The notes: generated by a model not told the origin, from the sequence alone. A stretch of 64,000 bases of DNA from Gp13-AA77 sp035949375 (GCA_035949375.1 DASZIG010000057.1:18774-82773); one strand, 5' to 3'; numbered from the stretch's first letter, positions 35,065 through 44,148 are shown. Made by a program: numbers and translations.

Positions 35065-35261
35065 CTCGGCTTGCCGTAAGCCTTTTGGAATCAGTAAGCG
35101 ATGTTGGCGGTGGCTTCGTTTTCTTGATTCAGAGCCAACCCGTCCTGCGACGCCGGTCTGCCGGAAACAGCGCAGGGTCTTGCAAAAATGCCCAAGGCGC
35201 AAGCGGCGGAATCCTTGAGTGCCGCGCGGACTCTGAAGCCCCGCCTTCGAGGCATGGTGCC

Positions 35262-36509
35262 ATGCTGAAAATTCTGAACGTGGTGGGCACGCGGCCGAAC
35301 TTCGTGAAGATCGCGCCCTTGATGGCGGAGATGCGGCGCCGCCCCGGCGTTCAGCCGGTTCTCGTACACACGGGGCAGCACTACGACCGTGAGATGTCGG
35401 ACGGCTTCCTCGAGGAGTTGCGGATTCCCGCTCCCGATTTTGTGTTGAGGCCGGGCCTGGCTACGGCCGCGATGGCGCAGGCGCTACGCCGCGTGATCCG
35501 CGGCGTGCGGCCCGATGTGGTGCTGGTGGTGGGCGACGTCAACTCTACGCTGGCCGGCTCCGAGGCGGCGGCCGCGCTTGGCGTTCCGGTGGCGCACGTC
35601 GAGGCCGGCCTGCGCAGCTTCGACCCCGGAATGCCGGAAGAATCGAACCGCGTCGCGACCGACGCTCTGTCCGATCTGCTTTTCGCGAGCGAGCCGAGCG
35701 CAGTCGAGAACCTGCTCGCCGAAGGCCGGCCGCGCAATCGAATCTTTCTCGCCGGCAACGTCATGATCGACACCTTGCGGCAGTTCCTCAAGAGCGCGCG
35801 ACGATCGACCGTGCTCTCGCGCCTCGGCCTCGATCAGGCGAGCGGGACGGCGCTTCGATATGCCGTGGCAACGCTGCACCGGCCCGCCACGGTGGACGAT
35901 CCCGCCGTGCTCAGGCGCGTTTGGGCGGCGCTCGAAGAGATCGCGGCGGGAGTGCCGGTGATTTTCCCCGCGCATCCCCGGACGCAGGCGCGATTGCGCG
36001 ACTCCGGGATCACTCGCGGCGCCTCAGCCGGACGCGTGCGGCTGATCGGCCCGCTGCCTTACCTTGACTTCGTTCGCCTCGAGAGCGCCGCCACGCTCGT
36101 CATGACCGATTCCGGCGGCGTGCAGGAAGAAACCACCGCCATGGGTGTTCCTTGCCTCACCCTCCGCAATAACACCGAGCGCCCGATCACGGTCCTCGAA
36201 GGCACGAACCGGATCGTCGGACTTGAACCGGCTGCGATCATCGAGGCGGCACGCAGCGTGCTTGCCGGGCGAGCCGGGACCGGCCGGATCCCGAGGCTGT
36301 GGGACGGCCGCAGCGCCGGGCGCATCGTCGAGACGCTGTGCGACCATTACCGCCCCGGCCGCGACCGCGCGCCGGAAGAAATCTCCGGTCGTTCCCACAT
36401 TCCGGCCCACACCGTTTCCGCCCACATCAATCCGGCCCACGCCGTTCCCGCCCATGCCGTTCCCACCAACATCGTTCCCGCCACCGCCGGCTTGACGCGC
36501 ACCTGCTGA
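35262..36509 (+). CDS. wecB: UDP-N-acetylglucosamine 2-epimerase, non-hydrolysing
   Basis: 415 residues from ATG 35262; longer frames include repeat-derived sequence. Family start MLKILNVVGTRPNFVKIAPLMAEM, then HTGQHYDREMSDGFLEEL, VVGDVNSTLAGSEAAAALGVPVAHVEAGLRSFD, PEESNRVATDALSDLLFASE, TLHRPATVDDP, and TDSGGVQEETTAMGVPCLTLRNNTERPIT with the catalytic residues. It makes UDP-ManNAc from UDP-GlcNAc, so the polymer may contain ManNAc or derivatives (inference). The last ~40 residues (after RAPEEISGRSH) are a repeat-coded tail of pentapeptides (HTVSA, HINPA, HAVPA, HAVPT, NIVPA), absent from family members. Confidence 0.92.
   Translation: MLKILNVVGTRPNFVKIAPLMAEMRRRPGVQPVLVHTGQHYDREMSDGFLEELRIPAPDFVLRPGLATAAMAQALRRVIRGVRPDVVLVVGDVNSTLAGSEAAAALGVPVAHVEAGLRSFDPGMPEESNRVATDALSDLLFASEPSAVENLLAEGRPRNRIFLAGNVMIDTLRQFLKSARRSTVLSRLGLDQASGTALRYAVATLHRPATVDDPAVLRRVWAALEEIAAGVPVIFPAHPRTQARLRDSGITRGASAGRVRLIGPLPYLDFVRLESAATLVMTDSGGVQEETTAMGVPCLTLRNNTERPITVLEGTNRIVGLEPAAIIEAARSVLAGRAGTGRIPRLWDGRSAGRIVETLCDHYRPGRDRAPEEISGRSHIPAHTVSAHINPAHAVPAHAVPTNIVPATAGLTRTC
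36396..36485 (+). repeat. Six degenerate 15-bp tandem repeats at the 3' end of wecB
   Basis: Units of type acgccgttcccgccc run in frame through the last coding part of wecB, giving a His/Pro/Ala pentapeptide tail. Confidence 0.75.
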
Positions 36510-36575
36510 TCGTCTGCGCTCGGGCGCCGCCGGCCCGTCTCCCCGCGCCCATCCTCATCAATTCCTGCCACGCCA

Positions 36576-37529
36576 TCAATCCTTGACCGCGCCCGCGAGC
36601 CGCGTGGCGTCGTCCGCGTACCTCGTGTTGCCGGGGTCGAGCCCGGCTGCGCTGCGGTATTGTTCCGCCGCCTCGCCGAGAGCGCCCGTCATCTCGAGGA
36701 CGCGGCCCAGATTATGGTGAGCGGCTGCGTCCCCGGGTTGGGAGCGGATGGCCGCGCGGTATTCCGCGACGGCGCGCGTGAGATCGCCGTTCTCTTCGAA
36801 GGCCAGGCCGAGATCGTCGCGGGCCGCGGCGTCATCGGGGGCGAGGAGCAGCGCCAGCCGGTATTCCGCCATCGAGCCCTCAAAATCGCCCACATCGGCC
36901 AGCGCGTTTCCCAGGTTCAGGTGGGCCTCAGCGTCATCCGGCTTGAGCTTGACGGCCCGGCGCAGCTCCAGGGTGGCGTTGCCGGGATCCCCGGACTTCG
37001 CGAGCGCGTAGCCGAGGTTGGCCGCGGCCGCGGCGTCGGCAGGATTGAGCACGAGGGCCAGCCGGTACTCCGTGATGGCGGCGGCAGGGTCTCCCTGGTC
37101 AGCCATGACGTTCGCCAGGTTGAAGTGCGCCTCGGGGTAGTCCGGCTGCAGGCGGATGGCTTCGCGCAGCTCGACGGCGGCTCCGGCGAGATCGCCCGAG
37201 TCGCGCAAGGCCAGGCCAAGATTATTAAGGGCGGGGACATAATCGGGTTTGAGCTTCAGCGCCAGCCGGTATTCGGCGATGGCGCCCGCGCGATCGTGGC
37301 GGGCGGTGAGCGCGTTGGCCAGGTTGTAGTGCGCTTCGGCAAAGGCCGGACGCAGGCGCAGCGCCTCGCGATACGCGGTTACGGCGCCGGCCCAGTCATG
37401 TTGCGCGGCCAGAGCGTTGCCCCGCGCGAAGTACTCGGTGGCGCGGTCAGCGGCCGGCGCCGTGGCTGCAATCGCGGCAAGCGTGAAGGCGAGGAGTAAG
37501 GCTTGACGGCGGACCGTTCGTCGGAGCAT
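36576..37529 (-). CDS. Exported TPR-repeat protein
   Basis: 317 residues: signal peptide (RRQALLLAFTLAAIAATAPA) and then about eight 34-residue TPR units covering nearly the whole protein. Typical pieces are AEAHYNLANALTARHDRAGAIAEYRLALKLKPD, VPALNNLGLALRDSGDLAGAAVELREAIRLQPD and AEAHLNLGNALADVGDFEGSMAEYRLALLLAPD. The units are very alike, implying recent internal duplication. TPR proteins of this type are protein-interaction scaffolds in the periplasm; the partner is unknown. It converges with wecB and is not part of the polysaccharide operon. Confidence 0.85.
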   Translation of the reverse strand: MLRRTVRRQALLLAFTLAAIAATAPAADRATEYFARGNALAAQHDWAGAVTAYREALRLRPAFAEAHYNLANALTARHDRAGAIAEYRLALKLKPDYVPALNNLGLALRDSGDLAGAAVELREAIRLQPDYPEAHFNLANVMADQGDPAAAITEYRLALVLNPADAAAAANLGYALAKSGDPGNATLELRRAVKLKPDDAEAHLNLGNALADVGDFEGSMAEYRLALLLAPDDAAARDDLGLAFEENGDLTRAVAEYRAAIRSQPGDAAAHHNLGRVLEMTGALGEAAEQYRSAAGLDPGNTRYADDATRLAGAVKD

Positions 37530-37609
37530 AGTGATCCGGGCATGATGATAGCAGCAAGCGACGGTGTGGACGAGGGTCTGGTTGATTGTTGAATAACCTC
37601 CCGGAACCC

Positions 37610-37692
37610 TGTCATTCCGAGGAAAGCGAGGAATCTCGCTCTGATCGGTGAGTTTCGAGATTCCTCGTCGCCTACGGCTCCTCGGAATGACA
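37610..37692. repeat. Palindromic repeat, tgtcattccgagg family, copy A
   Basis: tgtcattccgagg... (37610-37638) pairs with ...cctcggaatgaca (37656-37692); both arms also carry cgaggaatctcg and its complement. Related arms recur at 56868-56945. Confidence 0.75.
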
Positions 37693-37718
37693 GTCTGGTC
37701 AGGCTTTTCAACAAGCTC

Positions 37719-38210
37719 TCAGGGCTCGTCGGCTGACGGCCCGTAGGTGGCAGGTACGGGAACGCCGTTCAGCCGCAGGTAGACGCCAAGCTGGGCGCGA
37801 TGATGGATCAAGTGATTGAGGAACATCTCCCTGTAGGCCAGGAATCGGGATCCGTCAAAGATCGGCTTGCCTTCGAAGGCGAGCTTCCAGTTCGCTGTCC
37901 AGGCTTCGTCGGGCGTGTTAACCAGGGCCCGGCGCACCTTGGCCGCGCCTTCGTCGAACACTCCGACGAGTTGTGCTGCGGACTCGAAGGGCAGGGGCTT
38001 GTAGCTGCCGGCGGAAAAGTCCAAACGCTCGGTCTCGAGCACGCTGAGGCCGAAGCCGGCGAGTTCAGCCACGTGGGGCGCGAGGGCGCCGAGTGGCATC
38101 GACTTGGGATGCGGGAGAAAGTCGGGTTTATCGGGAACCCGCTCCAGCGTCTTGCGTGTATTGGTGACTTCGTGATCGAACTCAGACAGAAGCGCCTCAC
38201 TGATCGTCAT
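37719..38210 (-). CDS. DinB-family protein (DUF664-like four-helix metalloprotein)
   Basis: 163 residues from ATG 38210, with GGAG seven bases upstream; two other ATGs slightly upstream are less well placed. The start MTISEALLSEFDHEVTNTRKTLERVP and the end FLNHLIHHRAQLGVYLRLNGVPVPATYGPSADEP fit the DinB fold. His23-equivalent (FDHE), the central HVAEL, and NHLIHHRAQ supply the usual three metal-binding histidines. Members include thiol-transferases (bacillithiol, mycothiol) and damage-inducible proteins; the precise reaction here is unknown. It is divergently oriented from the PadR gene. Confidence 0.85.
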   Translation of the reverse strand: MTISEALLSEFDHEVTNTRKTLERVPDKPDFLPHPKSMPLGALAPHVAELAGFGLSVLETERLDFSAGSYKPLPFESAAQLVGVFDEGAAKVRRALVNTPDEAWTANWKLAFEGKPIFDGSRFLAYREMFLNHLIHHRAQLGVYLRLNGVPVPATYGPSADEP

Positions 38211-38417
38211 GACATTCTCCATTCCGCAATTTAACTGCATGTGTTCGTAAAAATCCTAGGCGAATAAAAAGCGAAAGTCAAGCGGGATCTCACCAAAGCC
38301 CAAATTCGCGCGGCCCGCCCGGCGTAGAAGCGTGAGCCGCAGGACATCCTCCGGGTGTAAGAATGCAGAGCGAGAATCTGCTTGACCCAGCCGTAGGTGC
38401 CGCTCCAATATATCGCT

Positions 38418-38780
38418 ATGCCACATGTGCAGTCACCAGTGTCAGACCGTGAACTGAAGAAGGGAAGCGCGGAACTCCTGATCCTCTCGCTGGTGGAGGC
38501 GCGGCCCCGGCACGGATACGAAATCAGCAAGCTCATCGAGCAGCGTTCGGCGGGGGCGCTACGCTTCCACGTCGCGTCGCTTTATCCGCTCCTGTACCGC
38601 CTGGAACGGCGCGGCTGGATCCTCGGACGCTGGGTCGAGAAGGCCGGCCAGCGGCGGCGCCGATACTATCGCCTGACCCTTCAGGGACGCGGTGTGCTGG
38701 CGTCGCAGATGCGCGGCTGGCAGACGTTCGTTCAGGCGGTCAACGCCATCACGGCGGCTCGGGAGACCGAACATGCCTGA
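38418..38780 (+). CDS. PadR-family transcriptional regulator
   Basis: 120 residues from ATG 38418; an in-frame GTG at 38397 is an alternative. Winged-helix PadR signatures: DRELKKGSAELLILSLVEARPRHGYEISKLIEQRS, ASLYPLLYRLERRGWILGRWVEKAGQRRRRYYRLTLQGRGVL. Its stop overlaps the start of the ADOP permease by eight bases. In Acidobacteriota these regulators nearly always precede ADOP permease genes and probably control them; binding ligand unknown. Confidence 0.92.
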   Translation: MPHVQSPVSDRELKKGSAELLILSLVEARPRHGYEISKLIEQRSAGALRFHVASLYPLLYRLERRGWILGRWVEKAGQRRRRYYRLTLQGRGVLASQMRGWQTFVQAVNAITAARETEHA

Positions 38781-41511
38781 ACTGCCGGGCGGCGCGGCGC
38801 ATGGCGAAGGGCCCGAGTGGAAGACCGAGATCGGCCGGCGATTGTCAGGCTTAAAGCTCGTACCGGCGCGCGAGGCGGAGATTGTGGAGGAGCTGGCGCA
38901 GCACCTCGACGATCGTTACCGCGAACTCGTGGCGGCGGGAGTTGCAGAGGCGGAAGCGCGGCGCACGGTCCTCGATGATCTCAGCGACCCGCAAGCGCTT
39001 GCTCGCGGGTTGCGCTACGTCGAGAGTCCCATAAGCACGGAGCCCGTGGTTCCGGGCACAATTGGAAAGGGGAGCATCATGGGTGACCTCGGGCAGGACT
39101 TGCGTTACGGGCTTCGCATGCTGGGCAAGAACCGCGGTTTCACAGCGGTGGCCGTGCTGACGCTCGCGCTCGGAATCGGCGCCAACACGGCCATCTTCAG
39201 CGTGCTCGATGCCGTGCTCCTGCGTCCGCTTCCGTACCCCGAGTCGCAGCAGCTCGTCAAGGTCTGGACCCGCTTCACCGGAATCGGATTGCCGAACGAC
39301 CAGAACTGGGTGTCGCCTCCGGAATTCAGAGACTTTCAGCAGCTCAACAAGAGCTTCGCCGATCTCGCCGCCATTTCAACGGGCACTTTCAATATCGGGG
39401 TGAAGGGCAGCCCGGCACGCGTGATCGGGGCGGCCGTCTCTCCGAGCCTCTTTCGGATTCTGGGCGCGCAGGCGCGTCTCGGCCGGACATTTCTGGATGA
39501 AGAGGGCGAGCCCGGCCACGAGCACGAGGTCGTTCTCAGCTACGGGCTCTGGTTGAGGGCCTTTGGCGCGAGCCCGAACGTGATCGGCACCATCGTTCGC
39601 GTGGACGCGGTCCCGATGACCGTCGTCGGGGTGATGCCCGCCGGATTCGCCTATCCGCAGGACGCTGAAATCTGGGGCCCGCTCGCCTTTGAGCCAAGCG
39701 ACCTTGCGCCGGATAGCCGCGGCGGCCATGGGCTCGAAGTGCTGGCTCGCATCAAGCCCGGGCTCTCCTTCGCCCAGGTCAGAACGGACATGGACCGCGT
39801 GGGCAAGACGATGATCGAGCAGAATCGCGCTTACCCGTATGAGAAATACGGCTTCAGGATCATCTTGAACCCGCTTCTGGAGGAGACCGTCGGAGACGTG
39901 AAGGCGTCCTTGTGGGTGCTGATGGCGGCGGTGGCGCTGGTTCTGCTGATCGCCTGCGCCAACGTCGCCAACCTGCTGTTGGTGCGCGCTTCCGGACGGC
40001 AGAAGGAGACCGCGGTTCGGGTCGCTCTGGGCGCCAGCCCCGGACGCGTGGCGCGTCAGTTGCTCACGGAGAGCACGCTCCTGGCATTGTTCGGAGGCCT
40101 CGCCGGACTCATCATCACCCCCTGGGTGCTGCACGGACTGGTTGCGCTCAGTGCCACCGCGCTTCCCCGCGTGGTCGAGACCGGAATCAGTGGCCCGGCG
40201 CTCGCCTTCACGCTGGCGGTGTCACTCGCCACGGGGATTCTCTTTGGCCTCGCACCGGCGCTCGAGGCTCAACGTAAAGGCACCTACGACGTGCTCAAGA
40301 GCGGGCGCACCACGCAGGCCAGCCCGTCGAACCGGCTGCGGGGCGTACTGGTGATCGGCGAAACCGCGCTCTCGCTCATCCTGCTCGCGGGTGCGGGACT
40401 TCTGCTCCGGAGCTTCGTGCAAATCCTCAGAGTGGATCCCGGCTTTCGTCCCGAGGGTGTGCTGACGATGCGAGTCTCGCTGCCGGACGCGAAGTACCAC
40501 CAGCCCGAACAAGTCCGCGCCTTCTATCGCGATCTACTCGGCCGCATCCAAAGCCTGCCCGGGGTGGATGGGGCGGGCGCAATCACTCTCCTGCCCCTCG
40601 GCGGATTGAATGGCTCCGGCACCACGACCATTGACACCCATGCAGTTCCGCTCGATGACCGGGAGCCCGAAGTGGATTACCGCGGGGTGACTGCCGGCTA
40701 CTTCAAAGCCATGGGAATCTCGCTCGTGCGCGGGCGCTATTTCGATGACGGAGATTCCGAGACCGCGCAGCTTGTCACCATTGTGGACGACACCCTGGCG
40801 AACACGTACTGGCCGAACCAGGATCCCATCGGCCAGCGGCTCCACCTTGGCGACCCAAAGTCCATGCCTCGCTGGATGACCGTAGTCGGCGAGGTCCGCC
40901 ACGTTCGCAATCGGACGCTCGAAGCGCGTTCACGAGTCGAGCTGTACTGGCCTCAAGCTCAGAACCCTTCGGGATCGATGGCCCTGGTCATTCACGCGTC
41001 CGGGAACCCCATGACTCTTGCCCCAACCGTGCAGAAGGAAGTCTCCCTCATGGATCCGGATCTGCCCGTCTTTCAGGTTCGGAGCATGACCGAGGTCATG
41101 GGCGAATCTGTGGCCCGCCGTCGCCTGGCCTTGATTCTGCTCGGCGTTTTCGCAGGCCTCGCGCTGCTGCTGGCCTCGATTGGGATCTATGGCGTGACGT
41201 CTTACACCGTAACCCAGCGGCAGCAGGAAATCGGATTACGAATGGCCCTGGGCGCCCGGCGCAGCCAGGTGCTGCGGCTCGTCCTCGGGCAGGGCATGTC
41301 GCTGACCCTGGCCGGACTCGGGATCGGCCTGTTGGCGGCGCTGCTGCTGACGCGCCTGATGGGCAGCCTGTTGTTTGCAGTGCGGCCGGCGGATCCGCTG
41401 GCTCTGGGGAGCGCCGCCGTACTCCTGACCGCCGTGGCCTTGCTCGCCATCCTCATTCCCGCGGGGCGGGCGACCAGGGTGGATCCTGTAGTGGCGCTGC
41501 GCTACGAGTAA
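38773..41511 (+). CDS. ADOP-type ABC transporter permease (MacB-like, Acidobacterial Duplicated Orphan Permease)
   Basis: 912 residues from ATG 38773, inside the end of the PadR gene. Residues 15-100 are a soluble cytoplasmic lead typical of ADOP proteins (WKTEIGRRLSGLKLVPAREAEIVEELAQHLDDRY). A MacB_PCD periplasmic domain and FtsX-like permease segment are then repeated twice. The first half begins DLRYGLRMLGKNRGFTAVAVLTLALGIGANTAIFSVLDAVLLRPLPY, with FtsX helices at about 375-510. The second half ends SIGIYGVTSYTVTQRQQEIGLRMALGARRSQVLRLVLGQG and RATRVDPVVALRYE. No ATPase gene is adjacent, hence orphan permease. The family probably exports peptides, lipids or macrolides; the substrate is unknown. 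Confidence 0.93.
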   Translation: MPELPGGAAHGEGPEWKTEIGRRLSGLKLVPAREAEIVEELAQHLDDRYRELVAAGVAEAEARRTVLDDLSDPQALARGLRYVESPISTEPVVPGTIGKGSIMGDLGQDLRYGLRMLGKNRGFTAVAVLTLALGIGANTAIFSVLDAVLLRPLPYPESQQLVKVWTRFTGIGLPNDQNWVSPPEFRDFQQLNKSFADLAAISTGTFNIGVKGSPARVIGAAVSPSLFRILGAQARLGRTFLDEEGEPGHEHEVVLSYGLWLRAFGASPNVIGTIVRVDAVPMTVVGVMPAGFAYPQDAEIWGPLAFEPSDLAPDSRGGHGLEVLARIKPGLSFAQVRTDMDRVGKTMIEQNRAYPYEKYGFRIILNPLLEETVGDVKASLWVLMAAVALVLLIACANVANLLLVRASGRQKETAVRVALGASPGRVARQLLTESTLLALFGGLAGLIITPWVLHGLVALSATALPRVVETGISGPALAFTLAVSLATGILFGLAPALEAQRKGTYDVLKSGRTTQASPSNRLRGVLVIGETALSLILLAGAGLLLRSFVQILRVDPGFRPEGVLTMRVSLPDAKYHQPEQVRAFYRDLLGRIQSLPGVDGAGAITLLPLGGLNGSGTTTIDTHAVPLDDREPEVDYRGVTAGYFKAMGISLVRGRYFDDGDSETAQLVTIVDDTLANTYWPNQDPIGQRLHLGDPKSMPRWMTVVGEVRHVRNRTLEARSRVELYWPQAQNPSGSMALVIHASGNPMTLAPTVQKEVSLMDPDLPVFQVRSMTEVMGESVARRRLALILLGVFAGLALLLASIGIYGVTSYTVTQRQQEIGLRMALGARRSQVLRLVLGQGMSLTLAGLGIGLLAALLLTRLMGSLLFAVRPADPLALGSAAVLLTAVALLAILIPAGRATRVDPVVALRYE

Positions 41512-41741
41512 GGCGCCGAATCTGCAAGCAGAGAGCGACGAACAAGGGGCTTGCTTTGCACATTCGGCGTCAATAACCCTCGGGCTGCGGAGGCGAACCA
41601 GAACTCACCGCATTCCACCCACAGTCCCTCTGCGGCTAAACTCCAAGTTCAGGCCGTCATCAAAATTCGGCGCCGTCTGCGATCGCGCCATCACCCGCCC
41701 TGCGCTAAAATATCTTGGAATCGTTTTCTGCGGAGGGAATA

Positions 41742-42020
41742 GTGCCTGTCAAGATCAATGGAGTGCTGCCCAAGCCGGTAGATGGAATCGTGCGCGAGGT
41801 CCTGCGCCGCGCCCTCGATCCCCGGCCTGAAGCTTTCGTGGTCCACATCTCGTGGCCCCACGCCGACATGGTCATCCATGTCCAGCAACCGTTCGAGAAA
41901 CGGCTGAAGTTTTGCAACCCTGGCGAGTCCGACATTACCCGGGAGCTCTACACCACCGTGATGGAGATTGCCGAAGGCGAGCTCGGGCCGCACCCGGTGG
42001 ACAGCGCGCGGCGGTTGTAG
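41742..42020 (+). CDS. Small conserved-looking protein of unknown function
   Basis: 92 residues from a GTG at 41742, chosen for its GGAGGG Shine-Dalgarno six bases upstream. No family recognised. The protein is soluble, with alternating strand/helix character (VPVKINGVLPKPVDGIVREVL; EAFVVHISWPHADMVIHVQQ; ITRELYTTVMEIAEGELGPH) and no signal peptide. It lies between the ADOP permease (same strand, 230 bp upstream) and the convergent TauE-like gene. It appears to be a genuine gene on start-site quality and composition. Confidence 0.6.
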   Translation: MPVKINGVLPKPVDGIVREVLRRALDPRPEAFVVHISWPHADMVIHVQQPFEKRLKFCNPGESDITRELYTTVMEIAEGELGPHPVDSARRL

Positions 42021-42109
42021 AATCGCCGCGCTGTGCGTCGACGGCCAAGCGGAGGTGTCACGAAAAGAGTGGCTAGAAGTCGGGCGGCTGTTCGCGATCC
42101 AGGTGGCGG

Positions 42110-42880
42110 CTACAGCAGTTTGGCGCCGAGATAGAAAAGGGTCGTGGCGAGCACGGGCCGCAGCACTTTCTCGGGGAAGACGACGCTCAGCCGGCTGCCG
42201 ATCACGACGCCGGGAACCGAGCCAATCAGCAAGGCAATAAGGAGCTTGCCATTCACCGTGCCGAGCCCCAGATGGCCGACGGCGGCGACGCCGACTAGGA
42301 ACAGGGCGTGGAAAATGTCAGAACCCACCAGCTTCTTGAGGGGCGTGGTGGGGTAAATGAACACGAGCGACGCCACGATGAGGCTGCCACTGCCCACCGA
42401 CGTGATGCTCACCAAGAAACCCACGACAAAGCCGATGACGCTCGTCAGCCAACGCGGTCCCATGACCAACCCTTCGACACCGAGCACAGGAAGGCGCGAA
42501 CCGAAAATGGACCGGAAGAACAGGCTCAGCGCCACGCCGATCAGCGCCGTGCCGAGAACCATCACCACCAGCTTGTCTTCAGACTTGATGCCATTATGGC
42601 GGAGAACGGCCAGCAGCCCGATACCGAGCAATGCGCCCGGAATGCTGCCGACCGCCAGCCTCTTGACGATCCGGTTGTCAACCGTGTGCTGCTTGATGTG
42701 GACAATCGAGCCTACGCCCTTGGTCAAGGCGTTCCACACCAAATCCGTTCCCACCGCCAAGGAGGGCCGAGCCAGTTTGAAAAGGATCAGCGCCGGTGTC
42801 ATAAGCGCACCGCCACCCATGCCGGTGAGACCGATCAGCAGGCCAACAAACAAACCCAGGAGCGAAACCTTGTAATCCAT
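42110..42880 (-). CDS. Sulfite exporter TauE/SafE-family membrane protein
   Basis: 256 residues from ATG 42880 (GAGG seven to eight bases upstream); the frame extends one codon further as TTG. Seven to eight membrane helices in the family's two-half layout. The conserved VGLLIGLTGMGGGALMTPALI near the N-terminus and SITSVGSGSLIVASLVFIYP in the second half are the two glycine-rich TauE repeats; GSIPGALLGIGLLAVL and GSVPGVVIGSRLS are the paired PG motifs. Family members move sulfite, sulfoacetate or other organosulfonates/anions out of the cell. Substrate unknown; no sulfur genes adjoin. Confidence 0.9.
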   Translation of the reverse strand: MDYKVSLLGLFVGLLIGLTGMGGGALMTPALILFKLARPSLAVGTDLVWNALTKGVGSIVHIKQHTVDNRIVKRLAVGSIPGALLGIGLLAVLRHNGIKSEDKLVVMVLGTALIGVALSLFFRSIFGSRLPVLGVEGLVMGPRWLTSVIGFVVGFLVSITSVGSGSLIVASLVFIYPTTPLKKLVGSDIFHALFLVGVAAVGHLGLGTVNGKLLIALLIGSVPGVVIGSRLSVVFPEKVLRPVLATTLFYLGAKLL

Positions 42881-43069
42881 CAAGCCTCAATTCGAGCAGA
42901 GAGTTCTGAACCCCTTCGTCCAATCCCCGAGTAGATTCATCGTGTCTATAGGTTTGCAAGGGTATCACACCCCAGTCGCCCCTGCCAAGCGTCCAAATGT
43001 TACCAAGACGACTATTGCAGGGATATGACACCGATGTTAACGCATCGTTGCCAGAGCCGCTTGCTATTT

Positions 43070-44023
43070 TCAGGCCCAGGTGCGGCTGATGAGGTCTTCG
43101 AGGTAAGCCTTCTCTTTCTTAAGATCTTCCATTTGTTTGGGCCCCGAGATCTCGCGTTCGATGGTGATTGCGCCCTGGTATCCGAGGTCCTTGAGTCGCG
43201 CCAGGAGTTTCGGGAAGTCGACGCGGCCGCTCCCGATCGGCACTTCTTCACCGAGGTCGTGCGGATTGGTGGGGTAGAGGCCGTCTTTGGCGTGAACACC
43301 GTGCACGTAGCGGCCTACGACTTCGAGCGCATCGACGGGGTTCGCCTTGCCGTAAAGGATCAGATTCCCGCAGTCGAAGTTCAAGCCCTGGTTGTCGAGT
43401 CCGACATCCTGAATTGCGCGCAGCAAGGTGACCGGAGTTTCTTGGCCGGTCTCGTAGCGGAACTGCTGAGAGTGTTCGCGGCAATAGCCGGCCACTTCGC
43501 GGATGGCGTCCACCGCCTCTTTGTAGACAGGGTCGTTTGGGTTTTCGGGAATAAAGCCACAATGCGTTTGTACCGCGGGAATCCCGAGGATTTGGGCAAA
43601 GTCGGAAGCTCGCTTGATGTGCTCGATGCGCGTGGCGCGGTATTCGCGGGGCACCAGGCCGATGGTGAGCGGGCCCTTGTAGAAGTCATAATCCTCCGGG
43701 CCCGGACCGGTGACCACGAGAGAAGTCGCCTCCAGATGGTAATGTGCCAAGGCTTCGCGCAGACGCTCGGCCGCCTCCGGCCCGTAGGTATTGGCGAGCA
43801 CCTGGCAGGTGGGAACGCCCAGTTGGTGGACCTTGCCGAGCGCCTCCTCCGGATTCTCGTCCACGCCGACGATCAAACCGAGCGGCATGGGTCTGGCAGG
43901 CTGCTTCTGCGCCGCCGACGGAGCCTGGCCGGGCGCCGTCTGGATCGCGTCCCCGAGGCGCGCCGCAGCCCATGCCCCCGTAGCGGAGATCTCCAGAAAT
44001 TCGCGGCGGTCAATCGGGTTCAT
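43070..44023 (-). CDS. Sugar phosphate isomerase/epimerase-like TIM-barrel protein, Tat-exported
   Basis: 317 residues. N-terminal twin-arginine signal (IDRREFLEISATGAWAAARLG). The rest is an AP-endonuclease-2-type TIM barrel: LGLIVGVDENPEEALGKVHQLG, QTHCGFIPENPND, LRAIQDVGLDNQGLNFDCGNLILYGKANP, GRYVHGVHAKDGLYP, and GAITIEREI. The metal-binding Glu/Asp/His residues expected in these barrels are present (NFDCGN, HGVHAKD, IERE). Export by Tat suggests an extracytoplasmic sugar substrate. It diverges from the TonB-receptor-like gene at 44149, from which it is separated by 125 bp. Confidence 0.85.
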   Translation of the reverse strand: MNPIDRREFLEISATGAWAAARLGDAIQTAPGQAPSAAQKQPARPMPLGLIVGVDENPEEALGKVHQLGVPTCQVLANTYGPEAAERLREALAHYHLEATSLVVTGPGPEDYDFYKGPLTIGLVPREYRATRIEHIKRASDFAQILGIPAVQTHCGFIPENPNDPVYKEAVDAIREVAGYCREHSQQFRYETGQETPVTLLRAIQDVGLDNQGLNFDCGNLILYGKANPVDALEVVGRYVHGVHAKDGLYPTNPHDLGEEVPIGSGRVDFPKLLARLKDLGYQGAITIEREISGPKQMEDLKKEKAYLEDLISRTWA

Positions 44024-44148
44024 TCGTCAGCCTCCTCCGGCCATGCCGGTCTCAGAGTCGCAGCGGGAAGCTCATCGTACACCAACTCGAGCCTTCGATG
44101 TGCCCACCTTGCGCTTGAACTTCGCACGGAATCGGGGAAAATGGACAG

